Shown here: positions 7,705 to 15,925 of the stretch, piece after piece
How the letters are laid out: each line of letters begins with the position of its first letter
Position numbering within the stretch: position 1 is the first letter of the stretch
Source of the DNA: an uncultured Flavobacterium sp.
GTDB lineage: Bacteria; Bacteroidota; Bacteroidia; Flavobacteriales; Flavobacteriaceae
NCBI RefSeq assembly: GCF_943913405.1
Contig: NZ_CALTYA010000035.1
Location: 1-34,967 of the forward strand
Direction of reading: 5' to 3'
Length of the DNA stretch: 34,967 bases
The notes under the pieces: generated by a model
Told to the model about the DNA's origin: nothing
Databases searched by the model: none
Seen by the model: only the letters and a program-made list of their open reading frames with translations
Position numbers and translations under genes: made by a program

Positions 7705-10257
7705 TTAGAATGGATAATTAATTCCAATATTTAATACGGAGTGTCCAAAATTGTATTCTTTGAACCATCTTTCTCCGACTTCTTTTGCTGGATCATAAGT
7801 CTTAAAGCCTAGATCTAAACGAATTACGAAGAAATTAAAGTCATATCTGAATCCAAATCCTGATCCAAAAGCAATGTTTTCTAAAGAGCGCAATCCGGTA
7901 AATGTAGATTTTGGATCATCAATATCATCAAGAACGTTCCAGATGTTTCCTACATCGCCAAAAATAGCGCCGTTTAATTTGCCTAACATCTTGAAACGAA
8001 GCTCGGAGCTGTAAAGCAATTTCAAGTTGGCTTCGTTGAAATCGTTAATCGCACCGCTGCTTCCTGGTCCGAGTCCATAGGATTGCCAAGCTCTATTGTC
8101 GTTAGAACCTCCTGCAAAATAACTCTTAGAAAACGGAATGTTTTTTGAATTTCCGTAAGGAATTGCAATTCCAGCAAAAGCACGCATCGCTAAAACTTTT
8201 CCTCGGTTTAAATCCCAATGTTTGATAAAATCAATTTCAGTTTTGATATATTGAGAATATTCTACTTCTAAAATTGTTCGGTTTCCGTTTTCATTTTCAG
8301 GCTGTTTTGCCCATCTTGAAAGCAGTCCTAAAAAGTTTCCTGCAGATTCAAGTTTAGTTTTGAAAATCCAGAAATTATTGTCTAAAAGATCTGTTTTTGT
8401 AGTTTTCGTATAAGTATACGCGGAAGCGAAAATCAAGTTGTTTTCTGTCAGTCTGTCCTTTCTTTCCTTGATGCTGTTGATGACCCTGAAATCTTCTGGA
8501 GAAGTCGTGACTGTTGGATTCGGACCTAAAACAGAATTAAGAAAGCCATTCGTACCGCTTTCAATAATAAGGTCATTGTTTCCGTCTATAAAACCATACT
8601 CTTTCGCCAATTCGTTCAGTCTTCCGTAAGAAGATTGATAAACATTGAAATAATTGGCTTTGTTGATGTTTTTTACATATTGTATATTGAACAAATCAAA
8701 ACGCGAAGTGACATTTCGTTTTGGATTCCAGCTGTAATACATCGCTCCGGTAAGGCTTTCCTTGTCTAAACCAATATTCTGCTGTTTGGCATAACCAAGG
8801 CTGAAAACAGTGGTTGGAAATAAATTTTTAGGAATAATTTTCTCTGTATTGAAAGGAAGAAATATTCTTGGGAAATTCAATTTTACATCTGCGCCATATT
8901 CTGAAAGGTTGAAAAATACATCATTTGGGTTTGCCAATTCTGTTGAAGAACCGATATTTCCTCGAAGCGAAAGTTCTAAAGTTTCTGCGCCCCTGAAAAT
9001 ATTTCTGAAAGTTCCGGTAACACTTCCGGTGATTCCAAAGGATTGGATGTTCGAATGTGTGACGTCTGCTGTATATCCAAAGCTAAATTTTTTCCTCGGC
9101 ATCAAATAAATATTGGTAATCAAGGAAGTGCCGGTAACGTCGGTAGAATCTTCCACAAATTGAATCGTCGGCGAATTGAATACGCGAAGGCTGTTCAGTG
9201 ACCTTGAGGTCAACGTTCTTCTGAAATCAGCATAAGTGCTTCCTTTGGAAATAAAAATTGCATCAGTCAAAGCTTTCGGGCGGTATCTTAATTTGTCTGT
9301 GCTATAAATATTGAAATTGTTGTAAGTGACGCTGTCGGCCACTTTTACGCCTTTATTTGACGGGCTGTCCGTAAAAATATTTACTTCACTGATTTTATAA
9401 AGCTTGAACGGTTTTGTAATAATTGTGTCGCCAACTCTCACGCTTCGATCGCTGATTTTCAAGACCATATTCGCCTTGTGGTTTGTGTCAATCGAGTCGC
9501 CTACGAAATTAATGTTTGTCGGCTGAAAATAATAAGCGCCGTTATTTCTGAAATTGGTTGTAATTCGCTCGCGTTCTGCTTCAAAATTGGCAGATTTATA
9601 TTGTTCGCCTTTTTTGATTACGCTTTTTGACTTGTTTTTCTCGTACAAAGAATCTAATTCTGGAGTAGCGATTTGTGTAGTCAAAGAATCAAGAAAATAA
9701 GGCTCTCCGGTAACGATCGTATATTTAATCTGGCCTTTTTTATTTGGCAATGTATCAATTTTATAAGAAGTCTTGGCGTTGAAATAACCGTTGTTAAAAT
9801 AATAAGATTTCAATCTTGCGGTAGATTTTTTGGCTCTTGCTTCGTCAATAATTACTGGCGGTTCCCCCGTTTTCTTTAAGAATTTATGAATTCCAGAATA
9901 GAAGAAAGACTGTCCCAAGCGATCTACTTGCTTTTTCGAAAGCAATTTTGAAAGCCTTTCATATTTCTTCGGATTTTCCTTCATTTTTGCCTTGAAAGAA
10001 GAATCTGGATTTTCCTTCGCAAGATTGTACATTTGCAAGCGCAGATTATAGCCCAAAATAGTGCTATTTGGTTTTTGATAAAGAAGGTTTTCTATATTTT
10101 CATCTTTTTCAAGCTTGTCATTTACCAAAATTTCATTCTTTTTTAGAAGTCTTTTGCCGTCTGGAACTCTTTTTACAGTGTCACAAGCGGTCATAATTAT
10201 TCCAATTAGAATAAATAGTGATATTTTTGTACTTATCTTTTTCAAGGGATGCGGCAT
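7705..10257 (-). CDS. tamL: TamL-type Omp85 outer-membrane lipoprotein (BamA/TamA family)
   Basis: Outer-membrane beta-barrel of the Omp85 superfamily, 850 aa. The start is placed at 10257 (MPHPLKKISTKISL), because this gives a lipoprotein signal peptide with Cys25 in GIIMTAC; the open frame runs 132 codons further but only into the divergent gene. POTRA-like domains fill about residues 25-430 (for example YFNNGYFNAKTSYKIDTLPN and EAERERITTNFRNNGAYYF). The C-terminal barrel includes the Omp85-type FSKSYFAGGSNDNRAW loop region, GSGFGFRYDFNFFVIRLDLGF, and ends in a terminal aromatic (NIGINYPF). A lipidated TamA variant, TamL, is the form known from Bacteroidota, thought to work with TamB. No tamB is present in the window. 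Confidence 0.85.
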   Translation of the reverse strand: MPHPLKKISTKISLFILIGIIMTACDTVKRVPDGKRLLKKNEILVNDKLEKDENIENLLYQKPNSTILGYNLRLQMYNLAKENPDSSFKAKMKENPKKYERLSKLLSKKQVDRLGQSFFYSGIHKFLKKTGEPPVIIDEARAKKSTARLKSYYFNNGYFNAKTSYKIDTLPNKKGQIKYTIVTGEPYFLDSLTTQIATPELDSLYEKNKSKSVIKKGEQYKSANFEAERERITTNFRNNGAYYFQPTNINFVGDSIDTNHKANMVLKISDRSVRVGDTIITKPFKLYKISEVNIFTDSPSNKGVKVADSVTYNNFNIYSTDKLRYRPKALTDAIFISKGSTYADFRRTLTSRSLNSLRVFNSPTIQFVEDSTDVTGTSLITNIYLMPRKKFSFGYTADVTHSNIQSFGITGSVTGTFRNIFRGAETLELSLRGNIGSSTELANPNDVFFNLSEYGADVKLNFPRIFLPFNTEKIIPKNLFPTTVFSLGYAKQQNIGLDKESLTGAMYYSWNPKRNVTSRFDLFNIQYVKNINKANYFNVYQSSYGRLNELAKEYGFIDGNNDLIIESGTNGFLNSVLGPNPTVTTSPEDFRVINSIKERKDRLTENNLIFASAYTYTKTTKTDLLDNNFWIFKTKLESAGNFLGLLSRWAKQPENENGNRTILEVEYSQYIKTEIDFIKHWDLNRGKVLAMRAFAGIAIPYGNSKNIPFSKSYFAGGSNDNRAWQSYGLGPGSSGAINDFNEANLKLLYSSELRFKMLGKLNGAIFGDVGNIWNVLDDIDDPKSTFTGLRSLENIAFGSGFGFRYDFNFFVIRLDLGFKTYDPAKEVGERWFKEYNFGHSVLNIGINYPF
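10222..10229 (+). promoter_or_regulatory. Possible -7 box for the RNA methyltransferase gene
   Basis: TATTTTTG fits TAnnTTTG and lies 53 nt before the ATG at 10283, inside the first codons of the divergent tamL-like gene. The two start codons are only 25 nt apart, so at least one promoter must lie within the other gene. Confidence 0.3.
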
Positions 10258-10282
10258 ATTTAATTCAAAAATACATTTTTTT

Positions 10283-11011
10283 ATGGTTAGTAAAAACCAA
10301 ATAAAATTAATAACGAGCTTACAACAGAAAAAATATCGCAAAGAGCACAAATTGTTCTTCGCCGAAGGCAAAAAAGTAATCAATGAATTGATCAACGCTG
10401 CTTTTGAATTGCAATATTTGTTTTCTACGGATGCTGTTTTTCGTGAAATTTCTCCTTTAAAAGTGAATTTGGTTTCAGAAGCAGAACTGAAAAAAATCAG
10501 CGCGCTCACAACTCCAAATGATTGTCTTGCCGTTTTTAAAATTCCAGAACAGAAGAAAATTAATGAATCAGGATTGATCGTGGCTTTGGATGATATTCGT
10601 GATCCTGGAAATTTAGGAACGATTATCCGCCTGTGCGATTGGTTTGGAATCAAGGAGTTGGTTTGTTCTGAAGAAACTGCTGATCTTTTTAATCCAAAAG
10701 TGGTTCAGGCCACGATGGGCTCGATTGCAAGGGTGAATATCAATTATGTAAATCTTGAAAATTTTATAAATAAGACAAGTCTGCCAGTTTTTGGAACTTT
10801 TATGGATGGTGAAAACATCTATAAATTAGCACTTCCAAAAGAAGGAATCATCATCATGGGAAATGAAGCCAACGGAATTTCTGCAGCAATAGAAAAAGCA
10901 GTAAAAAATAGAATTTCAATTCCAAGATTTGGTGATTTGCAACAAACAGAAAGCTTGAATGTAGCCACCGCAACGGCAATAATCTTAAGTGAATTTAAAA
11001 GAAATTCTTGA
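10283..11011 (+). CDS. SpoU/TrmH-family RNA 2'-O-methyltransferase
   Basis: SAM-dependent ribose methyltransferase of the SPOUT class, 242 aa. The start ATG at 10283 (MVSKNQIKLITSLQQKKYR) is chosen because the longer open frame would lie inside the divergent gene and has no family resemblance. The N-terminal substrate-binding part contains HKLFFAEGKKVINELI. The knotted catalytic domain carries all three SpoU motifs: ALDDIRDPGNLGTIIRLCDW, IIIMGNEANGIS and ISIPRFGDLQQTESLNVATA. The RNA target (rRNA or tRNA position) cannot be read from sequence. The 3' end is convergent with porT with only 2 nt between the stop codons. Confidence 0.92.
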   Translation: MVSKNQIKLITSLQQKKYRKEHKLFFAEGKKVINELINAAFELQYLFSTDAVFREISPLKVNLVSEAELKKISALTTPNDCLAVFKIPEQKKINESGLIVALDDIRDPGNLGTIIRLCDWFGIKELVCSEETADLFNPKVVQATMGSIARVNINYVNLENFINKTSLPVFGTFMDGENIYKLALPKEGIIIMGNEANGISAAIEKAVKNRISIPRFGDLQQTESLNVATATAIILSEFKRNS

Positions 11012-11013
11012 TT

Positions 11014-11718
11014 TTATTGGAATGTAAAGTTGATAAAAACGCCTCTGGTTTTCATAGAAGCTACGTTTCCTGTCCAAGGAGAATTCGGATCATTATCGCG
11101 AATAATTTCATCATCAAGACCAAAAACACCACGAATTGAAGGCGAGAATTTGAAATATTCCAAATATAAATCTACACCAAAACCAATTTCATAATTGTTT
11201 GTCCACTGTTTCATTCTGAATTTCTCGCTCAAATTGTCTTCTTTTGATTTAGAATTGCTTCCTAAATTTAGCGAAGTTGACAGTCCTCCAACTAAAAACG
11301 GACGAATATTTCCGGTTCTCAAAGCTGAAAATTTCAACAAAAGCGGAAAATGGATATAAGTAGATTTTACCTCTCGAAGTTCGTCGCTTTCGCTAGTAAA
11401 TCCTGAAAATCTCAAATTTCTTTGCGTGTAATATAATCCTGGCTCAAAACGAAGGTCGATATATTCCATCAATCTTAAGTTTCCAATTAACCCGACGTTA
11501 AATCCGGTTGTTCCTTTTACTTCGATATCTTGTCCGTCATTTTTGTAGTCAAACTTAAAATCATAGGCATTGAAACCAAGATAGTAACCCCAGTGAACAC
11601 GCTGTTTGTCCCAGTTTTCAAGGTGAATTATAGGATCTTTGCTGAACAATCCAGTGGCAAATTGCGCATGGCTATTCAGTGAAAAACACAAAAGTAAAAA
11701 GGCTAATATTTTTTTCAT
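11014..11718 (-). CDS. porT: PorT/SprT-like outer-membrane protein of the type IX secretion system
   Basis: Predicted outer-membrane beta-barrel of 234 aa with a signal peptide (MKKILAFLLLCFSLNSHAQ). The start at 11718 is preferred because it gives this signal peptide and lies 1 nt after the ubiE stop codon, suggesting coupled translation. The body shows the alternating strand pattern of PorT-family porins (VHWGYYLGFNAYDFKFDY, GFNVGLIGNLRLMEYIDLRF, YIHFPLLLKFSALRTGN, NYEIGFGVDLYLEYFKFSPS) and ends in a terminal strand with aromatic residues (GVFINFTFQ). The ubiE-porT pairing is, to my knowledge, usual in flavobacteria. PorT is required for T9SS function; other porin-like proteins share this fold, so the exact ortholog assignment is moderate. 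Confidence 0.75.
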   Translation of the reverse strand: MKKILAFLLLCFSLNSHAQFATGLFSKDPIIHLENWDKQRVHWGYYLGFNAYDFKFDYKNDGQDIEVKGTTGFNVGLIGNLRLMEYIDLRFEPGLYYTQRNLRFSGFTSESDELREVKSTYIHFPLLLKFSALRTGNIRPFLVGGLSTSLNLGSNSKSKEDNLSEKFRMKQWTNNYEIGFGVDLYLEYFKFSPSIRGVFGLDDEIIRDNDPNSPWTGNVASMKTRGVFINFTFQ

Positions 11719-11719
11719 A

Positions 11720-12451
11720 CTATTTTTTAGAGGCAGAATAAATTGTTGCTGCGCCAAATGTCTGTGGCAAATCTGCAACATCTATAAACCCAATTTTTCT
11801 CAAAATATTGTTCAAGGCTTCGCCATAAGGAAAACCATTTGCAGATTCTGAAAGATATCCATAAGCATTTTTTTCTTTTGAGAAGATTTTTCCAATAAGA
11901 GGCAAAATGTTTTTGGTGTAAAATTTATAGAATTGTTTGTATGGAGTTTTTGTCGGATTTGAAGTTTCTAGAATTATAAAAACGCCGTTTGGCTTTAAAA
12001 CTCTAAGAATTTCAGCTAGCCCTTTTTCTAGAGTTTCAAAATTTCTGATTCCGTAAGCAACCGTAATCGCATCGAAAGAATCATTTTCAAAAGGAAGATT
12101 TTCTGAATCGCCCTGAATCATTTCGATTTTGCCAGAAAGATTTTTTGATGCAATTTTTTTTCTTCCAACTTCCAGCATTCCGGCAGAAATATCTAATCCG
12201 ATTATTTTATTTGCATTAGTTTGGGACATTAAGATTGCCATGTCGCCAGTTCCAGTTGCAATGTCAAGAATGTTTTTTGGATTTTTTGAAGCAATCATTT
12301 TCAGGATTTTATTTTTCCACTTCGCATCGATTCCAAAGGAAATAACACGGTTTAAACCGTCATAGTTTTCTGAAATGTTGTCGAACATTTGTTCAACCTG
12401 CTCTTTTTTTCCTAATGTAGAATCTTTATAGGGAGTGATCTTCTCTGACAT
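11720..12451 (-). CDS. ubiE: Demethylmenaquinone C-methyltransferase (UbiE/MenG)
   Basis: SAM-dependent methyltransferase for the last step of menaquinone synthesis, 243 aa. Motif I is ILDIATGTGDMAILM. UbiE signatures GIDAKWKNKILKM, DAITVAYGIRNFETLEKGLAEILRVLKPNG and ILETSNPTKTPYKQFYKFYTKNILPLIGK are present. The start at 12451 (MSEKITPYK) is chosen because the predicted promoter -7 box (12467-12474) would fall inside a longer product. It leads a two-gene unit with porT. Confidence 0.93.
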   Translation of the reverse strand: MSEKITPYKDSTLGKKEQVEQMFDNISENYDGLNRVISFGIDAKWKNKILKMIASKNPKNILDIATGTGDMAILMSQTNANKIIGLDISAGMLEVGRKKIASKNLSGKIEMIQGDSENLPFENDSFDAITVAYGIRNFETLEKGLAEILRVLKPNGVFIILETSNPTKTPYKQFYKFYTKNILPLIGKIFSKEKNAYGYLSESANGFPYGEALNNILRKIGFIDVADLPQTFGAATIYSASKK

Positions 12452-12466
12452 TTTCAATAATTTAGG

Positions 12467-12497
12467 CAAAGATAAACTATTCTTGTTCGATTACAAA
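12467..12497 (-). promoter_or_regulatory. Predicted promoter of ubiE-porT
   Basis: On the minus strand a TTTG (12497-12494), a 19-nt spacer and TATCTTTG (12474-12467) match the Bacteroidota -33/-7 promoter. A 9-bp inverted repeat (ATTCTTGTT 12479-12487 / AACAAGAAT 12498-12506) surrounds the -33 box and could be an operator or a weak folA terminator. Confidence 0.65.
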
Positions 12498-12530
12498 AAC
12501 AAGAATTCGAATGCTTTATGCGCTTTTGAT

Positions 12531-13013
12531 TTATTTTTTGATATACGTTTGGAAGCTGAAATCAGTTTTATGCTTTTCATCTTTCGGATGGTATTCTTCG
12601 AAAACCAATTCCCAATCTTTCAAGTCAAATTCAGGAAAAAAAGCATCGGCTTCAAAAGTGTCGTGAACTCTTGTCAATTCAATTTTATCAGAAAAAGGAA
12701 GCCCAAGATTGTAAATTTCACCTCCGCCAATAATAAAAACATCTTCGCCTTTTGGAGAAATTTCAATGGCTTTTTCAATGCTGTTCACGACAATACAGCC
12801 TTCCGGACTATACTCTTTTTGCCTTGTAATAACTACGTGTGTCCGGTTTGGCAATGGTTTTGGAAAACTTTCAAAAGTTTTTCTTCCCATGATAATGTAA
12901 TGGCCAGTCGTCAATTGCTTGAATCTTTTAAAATCGTCTGGCAGATGCCAAAGCATGGCATTGTCTTTTCCAAGCGCATTGTTTTCGGCTGCGGCCGCAA
13001 TCATTGTAACCAT
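12531..13013 (-). CDS. folA: Dihydrofolate reductase
   Basis: Reduces dihydrofolate to tetrahydrofolate with NADPH, 160 aa. The active-site segment is NALGKDNAMLWHLPDDFKRF, with the catalytic acidic residue in LPDD. The NADPH-binding motif is IIMGRKTFESFPKPLPNR, followed by VFIIGGGEIYNLGL. Its partner in thymidylate supply, thyA, is 0.85 kb upstream on the same strand. The start is 3 nt after the stop codon of the 2TM gene, so both are probably one transcript. Confidence 0.95.
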   Translation of the reverse strand: MVTMIAAAAENNALGKDNAMLWHLPDDFKRFKQLTTGHYIIMGRKTFESFPKPLPNRTHVVITRQKEYSPEGCIVVNSIEKAIEISPKGEDVFIIGGGEIYNLGLPFSDKIELTRVHDTFEADAFFPEFDLKDWELVFEEYHPKDEKHKTDFSFQTYIKK

Positions 13014-13016
13014 TAT

Positions 13017-13364
13017 TTATAAAGTATTATTTTCAGAATCATTGTCGATTTTCGACTGAAGCTGTTGCATTTTTCGTTCTTGTTTGGCTACTAAACGGTC
13101 AATCTGCGCACGTTCCCAGTTTTTATTCATGAAGCTGTCGGTGATAAAGACTCGTATAAAGTGCAATACAAAAAGAAATGCCCAGATGACAATAGCCCAC
13201 AAATCCCAATGCGTGCCAGGATAAAAGTCTGGAATCAAAACCCTGTGAATAAGCAGGAAGAAAAGACTGCCGACAAAAAACAGAATGAAATGAAAATACA
13301 GAATCTTTTTCTGTTTCATCCTTCTGCGTGCGTATTCGTAAAGTTCATGCTGATTGTTTTCCAT
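13017..13364 (-). CDS. 2TM domain-containing protein
   Basis: Small inner-membrane protein of 115 aa. The layout Y-E-Y-A-R-R-R-M-K-Q-K-K followed by a hydrophobic helix (FHFILFFVGSLFFLLIH), a W-rich link (HWDLWAIVIWAFLFVLHFIR) and a second helix, then a charged tail (WERAQIDRLVAKQERKMQQL), is that of the 2TM domain family (PF13239) found in flavobacteria alone or fused to histidine kinases. The function is unknown. It directly precedes folA (3-nt gap). Confidence 0.85.
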   Translation of the reverse strand: MENNQHELYEYARRRMKQKKILYFHFILFFVGSLFFLLIHRVLIPDFYPGTHWDLWAIVIWAFLFVLHFIRVFITDSFMNKNWERAQIDRLVAKQERKMQQLQSKIDNDSENNTL

Positions 13365-13457
13365 AAGTGCAGAATTTGATTTTAAAGATAGGATTAAATT
13401 TTAAAATAAAAAATGCTATGAAAGAGAATCTGGGGAAGATTTAAAATTAAGCAAAGT

Positions 13458-13853
13458 TTAAAATGCAATTGGAATGCTCAATAGCATTCTCATTGGTTTT
13501 CCATTTTGATAAGCAGGTTTCATTTTCGGAAGAAGTTCGATAATGCGTTTTGCCTCGTCATTAAATATTTGGTGTTCGCCTTCCACTTTGGTCACTTTTA
13601 CAAAACCGTCAGTTTCGATCGCATATTCTACAATTGCTTTCCCTTTTAATTTTTCTCTGCTGGCCTGTTCAGGATATTTATAGTTGTCTTTTATGTGCTG
13701 TTTTAATTTTCCTTGAAAGCATCTCATCAGGTCTGAAGGAGCTTCTTCTTCACAGCCTGGGAAAACAGGAAGCGACTCTTGATTTGCACTATTTGTTTGA
13801 GCTAATGAAATTAGCCCATGAAATAGGAAAAGCAACAAAAAGATTTTTTTCAT
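13458..13853 (-). CDS. Periplasmic TonB C-terminal-domain-like protein
   Basis: Secreted protein of 131 aa: signal peptide MKKIFLLLFLFHGLISLAQ, then a short Cys-containing linker (FPGCEEEAPSDLMRCF) and one domain resembling the TonB C-terminal fold (KYPEQASREKLKGKAIVEYAIETDGFV, then EAKRIIELLPKMKPA and GKPMRMLLSIPIAF). It lacks the TM helix and proline-rich spacer of a true energy transducer, so it is a free periplasmic variant of unknown partner. Such genes are common in Bacteroidota. It starts 9 nt after the thyA stop codon, so it is probably co-transcribed with thyA. Confidence 0.8.
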   Translation of the reverse strand: MKKIFLLLFLFHGLISLAQTNSANQESLPVFPGCEEEAPSDLMRCFQGKLKQHIKDNYKYPEQASREKLKGKAIVEYAIETDGFVKVTKVEGEHQIFNDEAKRIIELLPKMKPAYQNGKPMRMLLSIPIAF

Positions 13854-13862
13854 AATTGAGTT

Positions 13863-14687
13863 TTAAACAGCAACTGCTCCTTTAATGTGGGCGTGAGGCT
13901 CATAACCTTCTAAAGCAAAATCCTCAAATTTAAAGTCAAGAATGTTTTTTACTTCCGGATTTAAAATCATTTTAGGTAACGGTTTTGGATCACGAGAAAG
14001 CTGCAATTCCAATTGTTCAAAATGATTGTTATAAATATGGGCGTCGCCAAAAGTGTGGATAAAATCGCCTGGTTGCAAATCACAAACCTGAGCAATCATC
14101 AATGTCAGCAAAGCATAAGAAGCAATATTAAACGGAACTCCCAAGAAAATGTCAGCGCTTCTTTGGTACAATTGGCAAGATAATTTTCCGTCGGCTACAT
14201 AAAACTGGAAAAAAGCGTGACACGGAGGTAAAGCTACTTTTCCATTAGCCACATTTTCTGAAAAAGATTTTGAAGTATCGGGCAAAACCGAAGGATTCCA
14301 GGCAGAAACTAACATTCTTCTGCTATTTGGATTTGTCTTTAAAGTCTCGACCAATTCGGTAATTTGGTCGATTTCTTCGCTGTTCCAATTTCTCCACTGA
14401 TGCCCATAAACCGGACCTAATTCTCCGTTTTCATCAGCCCAATCGTCCCAGATTTTTACACCGTTTTCTTTTAAGTAAGCGATATTTGTTTCGCCTTTCA
14501 AGAACCAAAGCAATTCATGAATAATCGATTTCAAATGCAATTTTTTAGTAGTAACCATCGGAAAACCTTCTGATAAATCAAAACGCATCTGGTATCCAAA
14601 AACACTTTTTGTTCCGGTTCCCGTTCTGTCTCCTTTTTGTGTTCCTGTTTTTAGGACGTGTTTTACAAGGTCTAAATATTGTTGCAT
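13863..14687 (-). CDS. thyA: Thymidylate synthase
   Basis: Converts dUMP to dTMP with methylene-tetrahydrofolate, 274 aa. The nucleophilic cysteine is Cys156 in ALPPCHAFFQFYV. The folate/dUMP binding segments RTGTGTKSVFGYQMRFDL, LLWFLKGETNIAYL, CQLYQRSADIFLGVPFNIASYALL and FGDAHIYNNH are intact. The dihydrofolate it produces is recycled by FolA encoded 0.85 kb downstream. The 51-nt gap to the upstream four-helix-bundle gene contains a heptamer array. Confidence 0.97.
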   Translation of the reverse strand: MQQYLDLVKHVLKTGTQKGDRTGTGTKSVFGYQMRFDLSEGFPMVTTKKLHLKSIIHELLWFLKGETNIAYLKENGVKIWDDWADENGELGPVYGHQWRNWNSEEIDQITELVETLKTNPNSRRMLVSAWNPSVLPDTSKSFSENVANGKVALPPCHAFFQFYVADGKLSCQLYQRSADIFLGVPFNIASYALLTLMIAQVCDLQPGDFIHTFGDAHIYNNHFEQLELQLSRDPKPLPKMILNPEVKNILDFKFEDFALEGYEPHAHIKGAVAV

Positions 14688-14695
14688 GTTTACTG

Positions 14696-14725
14696 GGTTT
14701 AGGGTATTAGGTACAAGGTTTAAGG
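14696..14725. repeat. Heptamer array, left arm flanking the four-helix-bundle gene
   Basis: Four 7-bp units (GGTTTAG, GGTATTA, GGTACAA, GGTTTAA) plus GG begin 8 nt beyond the thyA start codon. They are inverted relative to the array at 15161-15188, so the two arrays bracket the gene 14739-15098. Confidence 0.8.
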
Positions 14726-14738
14726 AAAAACCTTTGTC

Positions 14739-15098
14739 TTAAGTTTGGGTGCTTACATATTTTATAAAAGAAGAAATTCTTCTTTGTAATCTCTGAATAT
14801 TTTCTAGACAAATGATTGTCTTTTCTGTATTTATTATTTCTAGGTCTAAGCTTAAAATTAAATGGCTTTCTAATTCGAAGCTAGAACCTAAGCTGATTTG
14901 TAGAAATCTAGCAAAATCTTTCTGAGAATCTTTTGCTGCACCTTCTGCAATATTTGAAGGGATTGAAATTACACATCTTTTTATCTGTGATGTCAATCCG
15001 AATTTTTCGTCATCGGGTAAAGATTTGGTTAAAAGATAAATGTTTTTTACAAGAACACGGCCTTCCTTCCAAACTTCAAGTTCCTTGAAATTTCTCAT
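14739..15098 (-). CDS. Four-helix-bundle protein (23S rRNA IVP / S23 family)
   Basis: Small protein of 119 aa with the family signature MRNFKELEVWKEGRVLVKNI, then SLPDDEKFGLTSQIKRCVIS, PSNIAEGAAKDSQKDFARFL and a C-terminal helix. This family was first noted inside 23S rRNA intervening sequences and shares its fold with the Avd accessory protein of diversity-generating retroelements. Here neither an rRNA gene nor a reverse transcriptase is nearby, so this is an orphan member whose role is unknown; RNA or DNA binding is usually supposed. It sits between inverted heptamer arrays, which makes it look like an inserted cassette between thyA and the nuclease-family gene. Confidence 0.9.
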   Translation of the reverse strand: MRNFKELEVWKEGRVLVKNIYLLTKSLPDDEKFGLTSQIKRCVISIPSNIAEGAAKDSQKDFARFLQISLGSSFELESHLILSLDLEIINTEKTIICLENIQRLQRRISSFIKYVSTQT

Positions 15099-15160
15099 AA
15101 TATTAATTTATACGGCATTTAAAATATAGTAATCTCAATCAAAATCTAAGCACAAAATTC

Positions 15161-15188
15161 TTAAACCTTAAACCTAATTCCCTGAACC
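15161..15188. repeat. Heptamer array, right arm flanking the four-helix-bundle gene
   Basis: Four 7-bp units (TTAAACC twice, TAATTCC, CTGAACC) end 3 nt before the stop codon of the minus-strand nuclease-family gene. The complement aligns with the array at 14696-14725 (shared blocks GGGTT, AGGG, ATTAGG and TTTAAGG). Confidence 0.8.
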
Positions 15189-15191
15189 CTT

Positions 15192-15824
15192 CTAAGATTC
15201 CCTCTTAGAAATCTCATCACGAATATTCGCTGCTTTTTCATAATCTTCATTCTGAACGGCACTTTCCAGTTGTTCGTGCAATTCAGAAAGGCTTAATTTT
15301 GCGTAGGCATTTGAAGAATCAGTCGTGTTGTCGTCTTCCATCCCAAAAGTTTCTGGTTGTGAAAGAATATCGTCTAAATCTTGGTTTTCGTTTTCACTTT
15401 CCTGCGGATTTGTTTTCAAGAATATCCCAGCCTTGTCCAAGATGTTTTTATACGTAAAAATCGGAGCGCTGAAACGCAACGCCAAAGCAATCGCATCAGA
15501 AGTTCTAGCATCGATGATTTCCTCAATTTTGTCTCTTTCGCAGATAATGCTCGAATAAAAAACGCCATCGACAAGCTTGTGGATGATGACTTGCTTTACC
15601 ACAATATCAAAACGCTCAGCAAAATTCTTGAACAAATCGTGCGTTAATGGGCGAGGCGGCTTGATTTCTTTTTCTAAAGCAATGGCAATTGACTGTGCTT
15701 CAAAAGCACCAATCACGATTGGCAGTTTTCGCTCTCCATCTACTTCATTTAAAATCAATGCGTAGGCGCCGTTTTGTGTTTGGCTGTATGAAATTCCTTT
15801 TATGGTTAGTTTTACTAAACTCAT
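15192..15824 (-). CDS. Bifunctional nuclease family protein (DUF151) with UVR motif
   Basis: Protein of 210 aa. Residues 1-135 match the BFN/DUF151 domain (VKLTIKGISYSQTQNGAYAL, LPIVIGAFEAQSIAIALE, RPLTHDLFKN, ARTSDAIALALRFSAPIFT), reported to have RNase/DNase activity in some members. After an acidic linker, the C-terminal ~35 residues (LSELHEQLESAVQNEDYEKA, then ANIRDEI) are a UVR motif like the UvrB/UvrC interaction helix pair. The two-domain form is usual in Bacteroidota. Its upstream region follows the etfBA terminator, so it is transcribed independently. Confidence 0.9.
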   Translation of the reverse strand: MSLVKLTIKGISYSQTQNGAYALILNEVDGERKLPIVIGAFEAQSIAIALEKEIKPPRPLTHDLFKNFAERFDIVVKQVIIHKLVDGVFYSSIICERDKIEEIIDARTSDAIALALRFSAPIFTYKNILDKAGIFLKTNPQESENENQDLDDILSQPETFGMEDDNTTDSSNAYAKLSLSELHEQLESAVQNEDYEKAANIRDEISKRES

Positions 15825-15925
15825 TATTAAAGGTCTATGTTTGTTTTTTGTTTTTCTGTTTTTTTATAGAAATGCCTTCTGAATTAAGACTTTCTGGATT
15901 TATTCTGTTATTACAAAATAAAAAA

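Noticed and set aside
10115..10282. 56-codon upstream extension of the RNA methyltransferase frame
   Set aside because: It is antisense to the start of the tamL-like gene and has no resemblance to SpoU-family N-termini.
10258..10653. 132-codon N-terminal extension of the tamL-like reading frame
   Set aside because: It lies antisense to the RNA methyltransferase gene, and the internal start gives a proper lipoprotein signal peptide.
12435..13022. 195-codon plus-strand open frame
   Set aside because: It covers folA on the opposite strand; folA has all catalytic motifs, so this is a shadow frame.
14739..15098. Diversity-generating retroelement accessory (Avd)
   Set aside because: The fold family is the same, but there is no reverse transcriptase, template repeat or variable gene nearby.
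14739..15098. 23S rRNA intervening sequence
   Set aside because: No rRNA sequence flanks the gene.
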